Shown: positions 1 through 12,353 of the stretch, piece after piece
Numbering within the stretch: the stretch's first letter is position 1
Layout of the letters: the number at the start of each line of letters is the position of its first letter
Notes under the pieces: model-generated
What the model was told of the DNA's origin: nothing
The model's database searches: none
The model's input: the letters and a program-made list of their open reading frames with translations, nothing else
Made by a program: the position numbers and the translations under genes
DNA from: Cycas panzhihuaensis
Taxonomy: Eukaryota; Cycadophyta
Direction: 5' to 3'
Assembly: GCA_023213395.1 (NCBI GenBank)
Contig: CM041465.1
Span: forward strand, 199,399,741 to 199,463,740
Length of the DNA: 64,000 nt

Positions 1-273
1 GCTGCTTGTTTAATTTTTGTACCTTCCAAGAGAGTGTAAAAGGTTTCCTTTCTTCAAAGCCTTCATTATAACTAAGGCGCCCTTTGACACCTTCATAACT
101 CCTCCATGACCTAGAATCTAATCCACCCAAAGAAATCAAGTTTCTTTTAAGTTTTGGTACATATATTACTTGTGTCAAGGTTCTCACTACACTATTAAAC
201 ATCTCGATCCTTATGCTACTAAATCCCAATAATTTTATAGAAAACATCATTTCCCATAAGAACATCACCACCA

Positions 274-666
274 TTAAGAGGTTGGTATGAAGAAAACCAA
301 CTCTTGTGCGGACACGTGGTGAGAATCACTTAAATTTAACAACCAATCATGATGGTAATGAGAAACATTACATGCAACTAATACTTCATCATCCATACCT
401 TGACTTGATTCTGCCTGATTTACCTCCTTCGCAGAGTCTTTCTTCTTGTAAAACTCCTTCCTCTTCCAACAGTTCTTCTTGAGGTGCCCTGTCTTACTAC
501 AATGCCAAGATCTTGCCTTACCCTTCTTGCCTTTTGACTTCAATCTTGATGTATTTATGGAACTTTGTCCTCTTTCAATGGATCTACTACTTATTGTCAT
601 AACTTTTAGTGTGGAGGTTTCTAAACTATATTTCCTCCCCACCTCTTCAGTCATCAAAGCACTCAC
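274..666 (-). pseudogene. copia gag C-terminus / protease start, degenerate zinc knuckle
   Basis: This 130-codon minus-strand frame contains SWHCSKTGHLKKNC, which matches the CX2CX4HX4C zinc knuckle except that the first Cys is Ser. Further on WLLNLSDSHHVS sits where a copia protease has W-x-[LI]-D-S-G-[AC]-S-x-H; the catalytic D-S-G is lost. The frame is therefore a decayed gag-protease junction. The same kind of protease decay is seen in the copia copy at 26.8-30.9 kb, which suggests related families. Confidence 0.7.
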
Positions 667-953
667 AACAAAGTCATAATCTAGCTCATCAATAGTACTA
701 AAGCTAATGGAGGTGACAATGGTGTCCCAAGACTCAAGTAATAATCATAACAAAGTTACTACCTTGTCTTCATCTTCTATATTTACACCAATGCAAGTCA
801 ATTGACATATAAGAGTATTAAAGATATTTAGATGGTTATATATTTTGGTACCTTACTTCATTTGCAATGAATACAATTGCCTCTTCAAGTAAATTTAATT
901 AGTCACAGACTTTACCATATACAAGCCTTCTAACTTGGTCCATAATCTTACTA

Positions 954-1202
954 CTAATTTTTCTCTACTATATTAAAAAGAACTTCATTTGCCAAGCACA
1001 AATATATTATGCTGAGAGCTCTTTTATCCAAGTCCTCCCATTTATCATCATCCATTCTTAAGGGTTTCTTTGACTGGCCCTCCAAGGTTATGCATAATCC
1101 ATGTTGCACCAGAATATCATATGCTTTGAGCTTCCACAACTTGAAGTTGTTTTTCCTATTGAACTTCTCCACCTTAAACTTTGCATTTGTTACTTTTGCC
1201 AT
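954..1202 (-). pseudogene. copia gag N-terminal fragment
   Basis: An 82-codon minus-strand frame begins MAKVTNAKFKVEKF and carries the pattern FNRKNNFKLWKLKAYDILVQ, typical of the N-terminus of plant copia gag (DUF4219/UBN2 type: F-x-G/R-x-N-[FY]-x-x-W-x-x-x-[ML]). The start codon lies about 58 bp downstream of the putative primer binding site, a normal distance. The frame ends in a stop before the central gag, and the remainder continues in other frames to the left. It does not encode a working protein. Confidence 0.7.
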
Positions 1203-1259
1203 TTGATGTAGAAAGAACTAGTACTAAACCCTTCACACACTTGCTACAAAATATAAGTA

Positions 1260-1271
1260 GCTATGATACCA
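1260..1271 (-). other. Primer binding site (initiator tRNA-Met type)
   Basis: On the minus strand this reads TGGTATCATAGC, one mismatch from TGGTATCAGAGC, the usual plant copia site complementary to the 3' end of initiator tRNA-Met. The 5' LTR would start about 4 bp to the right with TG (plus-strand) near 1276. The outer LTR end could not be fixed. Confidence 0.6.
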
Positions 1272-1699
1272 ATTATTGAGAAAACATGGTTTTAAATAAC
1301 TAAATCTACCACCAAGATCTATTCTATTTTATAATAAGAACAAGATTCAAAATTGTAATAAAATGCAAGTATATAAACTAGAGATAATTGAATGCATACA
1401 CAAGAAAAACATGAGCATTACCAAATACACCAGATTTAATATGGTAAAACCCTAGCAGGGTGCTAGGTAAACATCCACACAAGAAAGATATCAAGCTTTA
1501 TTGATCAAGAATGGAAATCTGTACTAGAGTGACCACAGAGTTCTCATAGCAATAACAACATAACCACAAGTAAAAATTACCTAATTTGATTCATATGAAG
1601 AGTGCCATAAGAAGGTACAAAATCTCAATCATTAGATATATGGCCCTTTTGATGAACGACCCTATTCTCTTTATTGTTTGATAGGTTTTGAACCCTAAA

Positions 1700-1830
1700 A
1701 TTTTACTTCAGGGGTTGTTGCCCTTGAACCCCTATTTGTAGGGGAGGGGGGTTTGGCTCCCCTTCGCACCCCCCCAGCTAAAGGGGGTTGTTGCCCCCCT
1801 TGGATACCCCCATGAAAAGTTTGTGGGGAA
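1700..1830. repeat. GC-rich, hairpin-forming low-complexity block
   Basis: Runs of G and C (AGGGGTT at 1710-1716 pairing with AACCCCT at 1727-1733, followed by further G5/C5 blocks) stand out in otherwise AT-rich DNA. It lies on the LTR side of the copia primer binding site, so it may be part of that LTR, but no second LTR is available to prove it. Confidence 0.5.
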
Positions 1831-3882
1831 AATCGCATCGAAAATAAGTTAAAATTTTAGTCTCCTTATACATTGTTATCACATACTCAATAAAGTCAAA
1901 AGTTAAGTCCCTATTATTATGGCCTATATAAAGTTCTTTAATGAATTGATGAAGTTACCTGTACACTTGAAATCCCTCCTCATATAAAAATCCATAACAT
2001 ATTCCATGTGTCGTAACCCTACCAGTGCTAGATTAAGAGTAATAACTCATTATTTTACTTAACTATCTTCTAGCCAACCATTAATGCTACCTTTAAAACA
2101 AGACCATTTTTTAGTACTTGGTCCAATGGGTCAATTATGAACTAAACAAAGTAACATAGAAGTCCACTAAAGTTATTAAGCAGTATCCTCATCTTTTTCT
2201 TAACTTTGAGGACTCAACATCTTAAGGGATGGGACCTATTACATGACCATCCTTCACTAAGCAGAAATGGTTAGTTAGTACATATAATAAGAAATGTTGA
2301 TGGTTAGTGCTAGCCATTAACTTTTGTATACAAGCCACTTATTTCTACTAATAAAATTTGAAGCCATTTTCTTGCTAATGGTATCTTATGCAAATGAGCC
2401 TCTTTTGCTTATTTGAGGCCAATTTATTATAAAAGTAAATGTTATTAGGCCCCGTGTTTTCTTAAAAGGTTATACTTCTATACCCTTTTTAGTTCTCTTT
2501 AGTGTTCTTGTGAACCCTTACCTTGTAATCCGTCTTCTCTATTGATAATAAAAGTGTTGTATTATTACCCGAGATTCTTGTTTTAGTGCTTAAAATTAAA
2601 GTATATTCAGATAAGGTCATCTCAGATAATCCATACTGGATAGTCCTCTCATTTATAACTTCTAACATAATCGATACGTGAAAAATAGGTGTTAATAATC
2701 TCATTTACCAAACTATAACAACATTTAAAACTTACCACATTTAGATTTCAAAAATAAAATTCATCAATCAAACCATGTTTTCTAGTCCTAGTAACCCCAA
2801 GATAGCTTACTTAAGCTTTCTAGGATATTTATCTCTAATAAATTTTAGAAAATAATTTTTTGTCACATAAAATTTTTCAAAATACAACATTGATTTTTCT
2901 CACTTTAGAAAATTCACAAAACTCTTCTTACATGTATAGGAAGATGTCCATCATCTCTAACTCAAGTTTTGAACTCTTTGTCATACAAATCTTTCCAAAA
3001 TGTAACATGTATTTTTCATTACTTAATCAAAGTTTTATGCTTGTTTAGCCATAAGAAATTAAAGAACCACTATCATTCGATTTAGATACCTCCCTTTCAT
3101 CATCCTTGTGAAAACTAGACTTTGAAACTAGATCTAAGCCCTTCAAAATCAATTGGTTGCTCTTTATCTATTCTCACAACTTTCTTCTCTTAAAACCTAC
3201 ACTTGCATCAAACTTTCTCCAAAAGAACATAAAAATAGAAAAAAAAAAAACTCTTTTTTCTCACATATACCTAAACTTATTTTCCTCTTAAACGTAGGTT
3301 AGTTCATTGTCATCAATGCCATTAAGGTGTAGTGGAAAGATTTAGGCAAATGTGGTTGTAATAGTATTTACAATTATGGTTGTTAGTATAAGTGTCAACT
3401 ACCTTTACGTCTAACTAGTAAGAATATCTTTCTGTAGTGAGTCCCATGGTGGCTCCCTCCTATTTGAACATATATATGCCTTTAATATGATTCTAATGAG
3501 ACTGATTTAGCCCAATTCTATCAATAAATAGAAAAGTTATAAATGAAACTATGCAAGTTTATAAACTAATTTTTGTATTGCCAATCTATAATTTTGATAT
3601 TTTTAGGCTAATGGGGACACTTTACAAGTTTGTATAATAAATTTCTTTACATCAAAATAAATGCCATTGAATAAGGATTCTAAGCCAACTAGAATAATCA
3701 AATTCTAACTTCAAATGAGTGAGATATTATTGAAAATATGTAAAGATGTCTAGATGCAATTCCCACTTGGTTGAGTGCACAAGTTGAGTCATCTAAATCT
3801 GACTTTAGATGAGTGAGATATCACACACTTTTTCCTACTTAAAAGTGAAGTTTTATGCTACAATTATGTTGTAATAAATCAA

Positions 3883-4108
3883 AAGTTAATACAATTGAGT
3901 TATATTAAGTCCAAGTTAATACACAAATTGATATAGTCAATGTGTATTGAATTACAAGTTAGTGCAATTGATCTGTATTAAGTCTAAGCTAATATAATTG
4001 ATATATACTAAGTTTGAGTTAGTACAATTGATATGTATTAAGTTCAAGTTAGCTTCATTAGTGTGAACTAAATCATAAGTTAATATGATCTAGCTATACT
4101 AAGTTGCA
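3883..4108. repeat. Degenerate minisatellite, about 30-bp unit
   Basis: Six to seven imperfect units each begin AAGTTA or AAGCTA and end ATTAAGT or ACTAAGT, with ATTGATATGTA-like centres. One unit is longer. No coding or regulatory role is evident. Confidence 0.7.
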
Positions 4109-4868
4109 AATTAAATATGCCTTCCTAGTAGCTTTAAGATAATATGACTTTTGCATCTGAAATCTACTAGTAATTTTAAATGTATTTGTACGATCTCCAA
4201 CCTAATCTATATCTTTCATGCCTATATTTGACTAGTAAGAAGAAAGTGATTTAGAAGTGCTCTCCTACCACACTCTTCTATTACTATATGAAAATAATCC
4301 TAGTAATTTCAAGTTTGCATATCTTTTTCATTTGATGTCATTTCAGGGCTTCCACCACTTGTTTTAAAGATAACAATGCCTTTTTCAATTTGATGGACTT
4401 ATCTCATACAAATATATAATACCTCAAAGAAATCATAAAAGTTCTAATTTCCAATGACCATTCCCTTATGATGATTTCCCCTTATTCTTCCCTTCATATC
4501 ATGTGCTCTCCTATATATACTACTCATCTAAGCAATCTAGTTAATTTTATGTTATATAAGCAACAAATAAATAAAATTTACAAATGTTAAGATGTTAGAA
4601 AAGATAAACACCATGAGTTTAAATGGATTATCATCTTATATCAAAACACTACAACCTATAAAACAAAATTGTTATGTCCTTATACTTAATGGAGCATGGA
4701 ACACGCTTCTACCTTACACGAGATGAATAAAACTATAAAGTAAAAGATAATTACATATATGACACAATGCTAATTTAACTAGAAAATGATAAGAACTTGG
4801 GCTTTTATAACTTCCCTATTATGCATCAATTTACTTGCATTTATTTTTTGGAGTTATTATTATTTACC

Positions 4869-4887
4869 ATATATATATATATATAGA
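4869..4887. repeat. (TA)n microsatellite
   Basis: About nine uninterrupted TA dinucleotides. A second similar run lies at about 16139-16153 in the FAB1 intron. Confidence 0.8.
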
Positions 4888-7800
4888 TATAACATGAGAG
4901 TGCTCTTGAATGAAGACATGGGGATCTAACACATGGGCATATTATATAGGAGATCACACCATTATCAATAGGAGCACATCACCTACTAGTCTTGTCTATT
5001 CTTATCCAATATAATAATAATATAAATGTGTGATAAATATATGCACTAGAAATTACATATTTCATTTGTTGAGTTTAGCTTGCTTATGTCACAATCAATT
5101 CTTCTTATCTATTTAATGGTTTAGCCTTCTCAATGCTAGAGTTTTGAGTTTATTATTTTACTTTAGATCTTGATTGATATTGGTATATCTACTCCTTCTC
5201 TCTTATTGTGTAATATACATTTTTACATATGCAACATCATGTTTTTTTTTTTAACTAATCACCTCTGGTTGGCTTTTGATAAGCATATCATAGTCTGAAT
5301 CATTCTTTTTAGGTGTATAAGTCAATTTATACTTCCTTTCTATGAATACATTACAATTTATTATGTAGATTTAAACATGTTTTATCAAAATTTTAATGTT
5401 TTCCTAAGCCTAAACATTTGATGGCATTTATCCTTAAGGTATTTGGGGCCACTTTCAAGTTTAATTCTTGCCATGATGGGGATCATTCTTCTTTGTTAAG
5501 TGATTGGTCATGTTTACATGAACCTTATCTTTTGCTCTTAGTCTTGCATCTATAAAGATGTCCAACATCTACTTGTTCTGTTTTTGTCTTCTTCTCTATT
5601 AGATGATAGGATTGCTTTAGAATCATTATACATACTTTTGTTTTGTTTCCTTTTATGATTGGGTCCTATACGTATTTGCCCATGCTATATTCATTGTTAT
5701 AAATACACTACTAAACCAAGTATAACCTCATTATGGGTTGGTTCATTCCCATAACCTTAATGTATCATTTAGTACTAACTCTAACATGACATCATATTTT
5801 TACACACATTGAGTCACATGTTAAACTTGCTAGAATCTCTCATAATTAAGAATTTTAACTTGTAAAAATATCAACCTAATTGATAACTTATTTTCCATCA
5901 GGGAATATGAGAAATTAATAATGGAAATCATGGAAATATTTATGCATCAATGTTATTATTAATAATGGTTGATTCTATGGCAATGCCAAATATAATAATG
6001 GCTCCATACGTTTAAGATGACCACACCCGCTTAACATGTTTGGTATGAAATTACCATGCACGTTTCCTCACATTATACGTAGGTCTATTAAGATGATGGC
6101 ATATTTTAGCTACATTATATTATATCCCAATGCCTTAAGTAACATTATACAATCTTGATCTTTTTTGAAATCAAACATATTAATCATGGAAAGTAATTGA
6201 GCACATTGAAAACATAAAATATACAACCTATGTAAAATGCTTCTCTTGCCTTTAATATTATACTTAGAGTCATCTTCCTTTAATTATTATTTATTCTATT
6301 TTCACATATTATTCATTCATTACTACTTAACCTAAAATATTAGGTCATGCTTATACCTTGCTTCCGTACCTCTCTCAAAATAATATCTTAAAAGAAGAAT
6401 GAGTGTATTTTGTGATATGATTAATTATGATCCACACTAATGCCCTAAAAAATAAAATATATAATATTCTTATTCCATTACAATCTTAAATAAGTGTAGA
6501 TTCTATTATTTTCTTTTGCACCATATCCTTTACAAAAATACATATAAACCTTCAATATATTTACCATTATATTGTTATGTTAGATACCCTTAATTCAATG
6601 TCATGTTTTAACCTATTATATTTTATTTTCTTATAGTAAATAGAGTTCATTGGTTTTGTTTAATAATTAATACTAAAAATTAACACCAATTGATCCACTC
6701 AAGTTAATTTGCTCATTAGAGGGTGATTTTGGATTTTGAAAATTCATATATAGGGCATTGCGATTGAAACCTTGATTGTATTAATTTAAATATTAAATGA
6801 CCCAATTCCCCAAATAGGCACATCCTTTGATGGAATTACGACTTGTCAAATAGAGAGTAGTAATAGGGTACAAAATAATAAAGAGGAATGGGATAACAAG
6901 GTTGGGATGAAAAAATTACAATTCTTGTATTTTCTTTAATGTAATATTTATTGACATTATTATAAACTATCCAAAAAATATAATAGTCTATAGACTAAAA
7001 TTGTTGTACTCGTGGTCATATTAGAAAGTCTAAGCTCTTTCTTTTGTCCTCCATCAATAATGTCCTTGCATAAATTATCACATTGTTATAAGATGCACAT
7101 GCCTTAAGATGACTCTATAATATAGGGCACTTACATGTTATTTCGATAGTTTGAAATTTTAATTATGAATATCATGAAATGCATGCCCTTCATTTTAAAG
7201 CCATGAATGACTACTATCATTTTGATTGATTTTATATAAAGTAAAACAAGAATCTTAAGATTTTTTAATGTTAGGAGGACAATCCAACATTAAATAATAG
7301 TTTCAAAATTTTATGATATTTACATATGTTGCTTTAAACATGATACCTACATAAAGCATTATTGGTATATGATGTTTTCCTTTTGTTTTGATGTGTATTT
7401 GTTTTGTAAGAGTGTCACAACTTGCCAAATAAGAAGTAGCTTATAAATAATAAATTATAAGTGAATAAAACATCCAATCCTTCAAATGTTCCTTAATCCT
7501 TCAATTGCCTTATCATCATGTCTTTAATAATACTTTTTATTTTTCCCTAAGAGAAGCATGGGAGCCACTTCCACATATGAAGCCTTGGATGAAGGAAATA
7601 TACTTTGTTCATAATTCATTTTGATTTTATTTCATTTTAATTAATAACAATTTTTATATTGTATGTTATAATATAATGGAAACCACTCACTAAAAGATAA
7701 TGATAAATAATATTTATTTTCAAATTGTTTTATGTATGTGTTAATATCATAATGTAATACACACCAACACAAGAATTAACCACCTTATTTATGTGCAAGT

Positions 7801-8674
7801 GCATTTGTTATATATCAAATGCTATGACAATTAATAAAGTCGGGTTGAATGTGATAGCTACATTATTAACATGAAAATTATTTAAGTGAACTAAAAGAAG
7901 TCACAACATAATAGACTATATAAGAGTATTGTTTGCAGAGAGGAGTGATCATGATGCATGACAAGTGATAATCTTCACTTAGCTGTAAGAACAAAGAAGT
8001 TGACATTAGGCATCAGTTCTTTGAAAATCCACTTTAGATCTAAATCAACATAGACTAGTCCAATTATATAATCATGCCCTTAACAAATACTAAATTGATA
8101 GTAAGCTAGTACGTATCTCTTTATTTTATGTTTTATCTTTAATGACACTTGCCACATGTAAGGTGGATGTCATACTAGTCAACTTTTGTATCCAACTAAC
8201 TTGGATATGTGGTTAAATTTTCTTTGGTGTGAATATGCCCTCAAAGTACAACATTTGAGTGCCACATATTGTGCATTAAGGGTGTGAAGCTTATTAGTAT
8301 GCCTAAGAAACAACCTTTAATTCTCTCCACAGGTACTATTACTTTTTAAAAATTAAATATCTCATAGATTTTTTATGGCCTCCATAGTACTAATGTCATT
8401 TGTCTCCATCCCCCTTCACTTTCATGTACTAGACTTTTTATTTCCTATTCCTATCCTCTATCTTGAAAGAAAAAAGCTTGCAATTCCACCCCCTACATGT
8501 CTCCTTCAAATGCTTACGCTAATGTCCTCCTCAGGAGGTTTGTGTAGAGGCCCACTCTATGATAGCTAAGATTATGATGTTACACGTAGAGAGTGTAAAG
8601 ATGAAGGGTAGGTTTTTTTTGAGCTCAAGCCAAATTTTGATTACATTTCCAAAGCTGTTGGATTTGAGATGTAA

Positions 8675-8753
8675 GGTCAAAATGGTGTAGCTTGAGTGGC
8701 TAACTAGTTGGAATTTGTATGGTCAAAATGGCATTGCTTGAGTCGTTAACTGC
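8675..8753. repeat. Imperfect direct repeat, 46-bp spacing
   Basis: GGTCAAAATGG followed by GCTTGAGT and TAACT occurs at 8675 and again at 8721 with a few substitutions. Confidence 0.6.
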
Positions 8754-10004
8754 ATGGAGACATTTATAATGTGTCTGTAAGGGCTAAAGGCTAGGTACAA
8801 GCTCAAAATCCATGCAAATATTTATAGCATATGTTTATAAGGACTCAATGCTAACAAGACATGAATTTTTCATCTCATCAACAAAGATGGTACATCGTAA
8901 AAGCCCCCAAAATTGCTTTGTACTCGAACAATGACAAATTTTTACCTTCTTTTCCGATATTTTGTGGTGGGCAATGAAAAATAGAAAACAAATAATTACA
9001 CTCTTAACTCATACATGGGCACTCCCTATTAATGTGAATAACCAAATCATATTACTTAACTCATAAAGAGGCATGTATTTACACAAGGTTTTAAATTTGT
9101 CAATCTAGCTTGAATAGTGGAGTTGATCTCATATAATTAGCCATCTTAACTAGTGTTAGGTCATAGCTAGGATTATCCACAAAAACAACTTATTTGAGAC
9201 AACCATCTCATAAAATACTGGCTACTAATTTGATTTGTTAGAGCTTATTGAAAAATATTCAACATTACACCTCTTCCCTCCTGACGTTTCACTTTAGATT
9301 GATGACTAACAAGGATTATAATAATAAAAATGGAATGCTTTTTTGAATATTTTCATTCACTCACCCTAATGCTTTTCAAATCCATTACGTATGCATGTTA
9401 AGTTTCTATTATAACTTTGCCAACCTTGACTTAGGCAGGGGTCCCATGGAGGAGTGCTTTTTGAAAAATCTTAGCAGCAACTTTGAGACTTTTTAAGAGT
9501 TGACAGGGGAAATGGGGTCCTATGGATTTTCCCATTTCCCTTTATTGCTCTATCTTATGTGGAAGGTTCCACACATCACTGAGTTTACTACAACTGACAT
9601 ATTTAATGACAATGATCTTGTCTTAACAGATACTGGATTGTAATAATACAACTTTTCGAATACTGAGGAAAAAATAAATGAGAGCATATATTGATGCCAT
9701 ACTGGCTTGAATTTGCTTAAGTAACATCAACTTAATCTCAACTCCTTCATTTTTGCAATTGCTGGAAGACTCGCACCTTAAACAGTTATGGTCTTTGAAT
9801 TTAGAAAAAGATTATGTGTTCTCCTACGAGCAAGTCAGTAAAATATTGAATTGCGTTTTTCATAAATATAAGAGCTCAACCCTTTATATAGAACCATGCC
9901 CTCAGTGTTTTAAAACCCCATTCATTTCTAAAAATCTGTGATGAAGCATAGAGCAAGCATCTCTTGTGGATGCAATAATCTTTCATGGGTAACACCATTG
10001 AATT

Positions 10005-10270
10005 GGACTAATTAGATACCTACATGTCACACATCTACCCATAAGGAACGCAACACGTATGATACATTTAGATTTGGATATCATTGATTTATGCACCACT
10101 ACGTGAAAAGGAGCTAATTAGATAGGTACACATTACACATGTAACCACAAGGAGCCAATCACGTATACCTTTAGGGTATGCACCACTACGTGAAAAGGGG
10201 CTAATTAGATAGGTACACATTACACATGTAACCATAAGGAGCCAATCACGTATACCTTTAGGGTATCATT
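10005..10270. repeat. 87-bp tandem repeat upstream of FAB1
   Basis: Two nearly identical 87-bp units run 10091-10177 and 10178-10264, starting ATGCACCACTACGTG and ending near CCTTTAGGGT. A more diverged unit precedes them from about 10005, and a partial unit follows. Each unit carries ACGTG and CACGTA cores, the kind bound by plant bZIP and bHLH factors. Being about 1.5 kb before the FAB1 start codon, they could influence the promoter, but that is inference. Confidence 0.8.
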
Positions 10271-10289
10271 CACGTATGTACCACCGCGT

Positions 10290-11724
10290 GAACACCACGA
10301 GGCTGCTTTACTAGTAAGTCAGATCCAACTGTTATACTGCCGTTGCCGTTAAAATAGCAGCTTTTACCCTAACGAAGTCAAAACGTATCCTTCCAGACTG
10401 TGGCTAGAATGCACCGGTAGTTTGCTTTCGTAGGTTCCTCTACACGACAGCACGAACGTATAGATATGTTACATGTGATAGCATTGCATATCCGTACTGG
10501 ACTTTCGTTCGGCTGGGCCCTCTGGAATTGACCCCGCGACCTCGTGTGCGGGATGAGCCTTGCGATGGCAAACCGTCATCGTTGACGACGTTCGGTCATA
10601 GTTGACAGAAAACCGCGTGGTTTGGAAAAAAGTACGAATCCATTAAAGACGGCCGCGCAGTAAAACTGCCATCTCCTCCCAAGGTGGATAAGGCCGGGCA
10701 TCCCGTCACCAAACGGTAAGATTTGCTACGGTGCATCATCTCTCAACTTTAGAGAGAGAGGGAGATCGCCGATCCTTTAGGGAGAGGACACAGAAAGACG
10801 ATGAGTGCAAAACCGGTAATTTTCTGGTTGTATTAGTTATCCGGTCTATTTATTTATGTTTTTATATATTTTTGCTTGCAGAGGGGCGTATCTTCTGCTT
10901 CCACGCCAATGGCTTCCCCATGCCTCCCCGCACTGTATCTGGGCGCCAGTTGTAGTGATCTCATCCATCAGACATCCCTTTCTTATTCGTCCTGCGCAAA
11001 GTTCTGATCCCCTCTGCTGCTAAACGTTAAGTCGCCTTTGTTCGCTTGCACTCAGATTCTGCTCGGTTCACAATCTTGAAAGGACCCACGGTCGTTGCGG
11101 TTCGATTCCCTTGGCTTTAGTTTCCTTTATTTCGACTTCACGGATTCCTGCCTCCGCCCTTTCTAAATTTAATTTAACAGCTTGTCTTAACGTTGGACCG
11201 ACATCCGTGCTGGGAAGGAACCAATTCCGTTTTTGGCTCTTCGGGGGGTTCGCCATCATATTGGATTTGTTCCGAGTACTGGAAAATTGCGAGGCTCTGC
11301 GGTTGGGAACGGTTGCAGAGTCTCGAGCGCGCGATGTAACTGCAGACAGGGAGCGGGTCGGGTTTGATATTTGTCGACGGCTGGCAGAATTGTTTTTTAG
11401 GGAATTTTACGAAGGCAAAGACTGGAGGGCGTCGGATTCGAGCCGCGGCGGATTCTTCTTTCTGCAGTATGTAATTTATTTCGATAATGAATAGCGATGT
11501 TTGTCTGGAATCTCTGGCATAGGCTAATTTACCACGATTTTTTTATTAAACCTGATTTGCTAGGATAGGGTTTGGGGAGGGAAGGGCAAGATTTCTGGAG
11601 TGGAGTGTAAAAATGGCCGGAATTCTGGGGAATGGTAGAGAGTTGTAGGGAGAATAAAGTTAGTACGGTGCAGCGGCCAATGCAATAGTTAGGGAATCAT
11701 CATGAGTACAGAGGCTCGCGGTAG
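10290..11724 (+). promoter_or_regulatory. FAB1: FAB1 promoter and 5' leader, CpG-rich
   Basis: Base composition changes sharply here from AT-rich to GC- and CpG-rich (for example 10500-10700 and 11100-11470), as expected for an unmethylated promoter of a broadly expressed plant gene in a methylated, CpG-poor genome. TGACG and TTGAC cores occur at about 10577-10606. I found no convincing TATA box and cannot place the transcription start. A short leader intron is possible at 10816-10881 (GTAATT to TTGCAG), but at 66 nt it is small and unproven. An in-frame TAG directly precedes the FAB1 ATG. Confidence 0.55.
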
Positions 11725-11758
11725 ATGGGAACTGCAGAAATCACGCTCTCAGATATAG
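11702..11758 (+). promoter_or_regulatory. Upstream ORF overlapping the FAB1 start codon
   Basis: An ATG at 11702, with A at position -3, opens an 18-codon frame that ends at TAG 11756-11758, beyond the FAB1 ATG at 11725 and in a different frame. Ribosomes starting here would bypass the main start. The main ATG has T at -3 and G at +4, a weaker context. If the leader includes this segment, the uORF could lower FAB1 translation. Confidence 0.55.
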
Positions 11759-12353
11759 TTGGGAAGGTGAGATCATGGATTCATCCTAGAGCTGAGTCAT
11801 CGAATGTGTCGAGGGACTTTTGGATGCCCGATCATAGCTGCAGGGTTTGTTATGAGTGCGATTTGCAGTTTACGATATTTAATCGACGGCATCATTGCCG
11901 AATTTGTGGTCGTGTGTTTTGTAGAAAGTGCACACTGAGTACAATCCCTGCTGTTTCTCCCGACGGTTGGAAAAAAAGCCGGGAAGAGGGGGAGCGTATT
12001 AGAGTTTGCGACTTCTGTTTCAAACAATGGGAGCAAGAGATCATAACATCTCAGTATGATGGGATTCAATTGTCGACCACAGGGATCAGCCCTTCCCCAT
12101 CATTTACAAGTCTGGCACTCAGCAGTACGTGCAGCGGTAATAGTAGTACAAGTATCAGTTCTATGCCATATTCAAACGGTCCTTACCAAGATATTAATAA
12201 CAGTTCGGCTTTCGACCCCACCCAAGCTCTTGGATTGGAGACACAACTGGATGGGAAACAAGATACGCAGTATTTGGGAAGAGACCGGGATTCTGTTTTG
12301 GGTGTTGAATCTGGAGGCTCCTCTCCGAATCTTTTTAGAATCTGTACTAACAG
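11725..12353 (+). CDS. FAB1: FAB1 exon 1 (FYVE domain)
   Basis: Encodes residues 1-209 plus two bases. It holds the whole FYVE finger, followed by a Ser/Thr-rich stretch. Donor AACAG|GTATTT. Phase 2 joins exon 2 to restore an Arg-Ser-Asp-Asp acidic motif conserved in plant FAB1 proteins. Confidence 0.92.

Larger units (their letters stand above)
1..1275 (-). mobile_element. Ty1/copia retrotransposon remnant, 5' part (LTR-proximal leader, gag, start of protease)
   Basis: Reading the minus strand from 1271 leftwards there is a primer-binding-site-like sequence, then a copia gag start, a zinc-knuckle region and a protease-like region, which is the copia gene order. The element leaves the window at position 1, so its pol is not visible. 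Frames are interrupted between the gag N-terminus (954-1202) and the zinc-knuckle part (274-666), so it is a pseudogene copy. Family assignment rests on the gag and protease motif context; no reverse transcriptase is present to confirm it. Confidence 0.75.
1834..10000. other. AT-rich intergenic region, no gene supported
   Basis: Only short, unrelated open frames occur here (up to about 70 codons), none with a recognisable domain. The stretch contains a 30-bp-period minisatellite (3883-4108), a TA microsatellite (4869-4887) and a short direct repeat (8675-8753). I see no RNA gene and no clear transposon coding sequence. It may contain old unrecognisable repeats. Confidence 0.6.

Noticed and set aside
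11111-11494. 127-codon plus-strand frame in the FAB1 leader
   Set aside because: No recognisable domain, in a GC-rich leader where stops are rare. It is likely untranslated leader.
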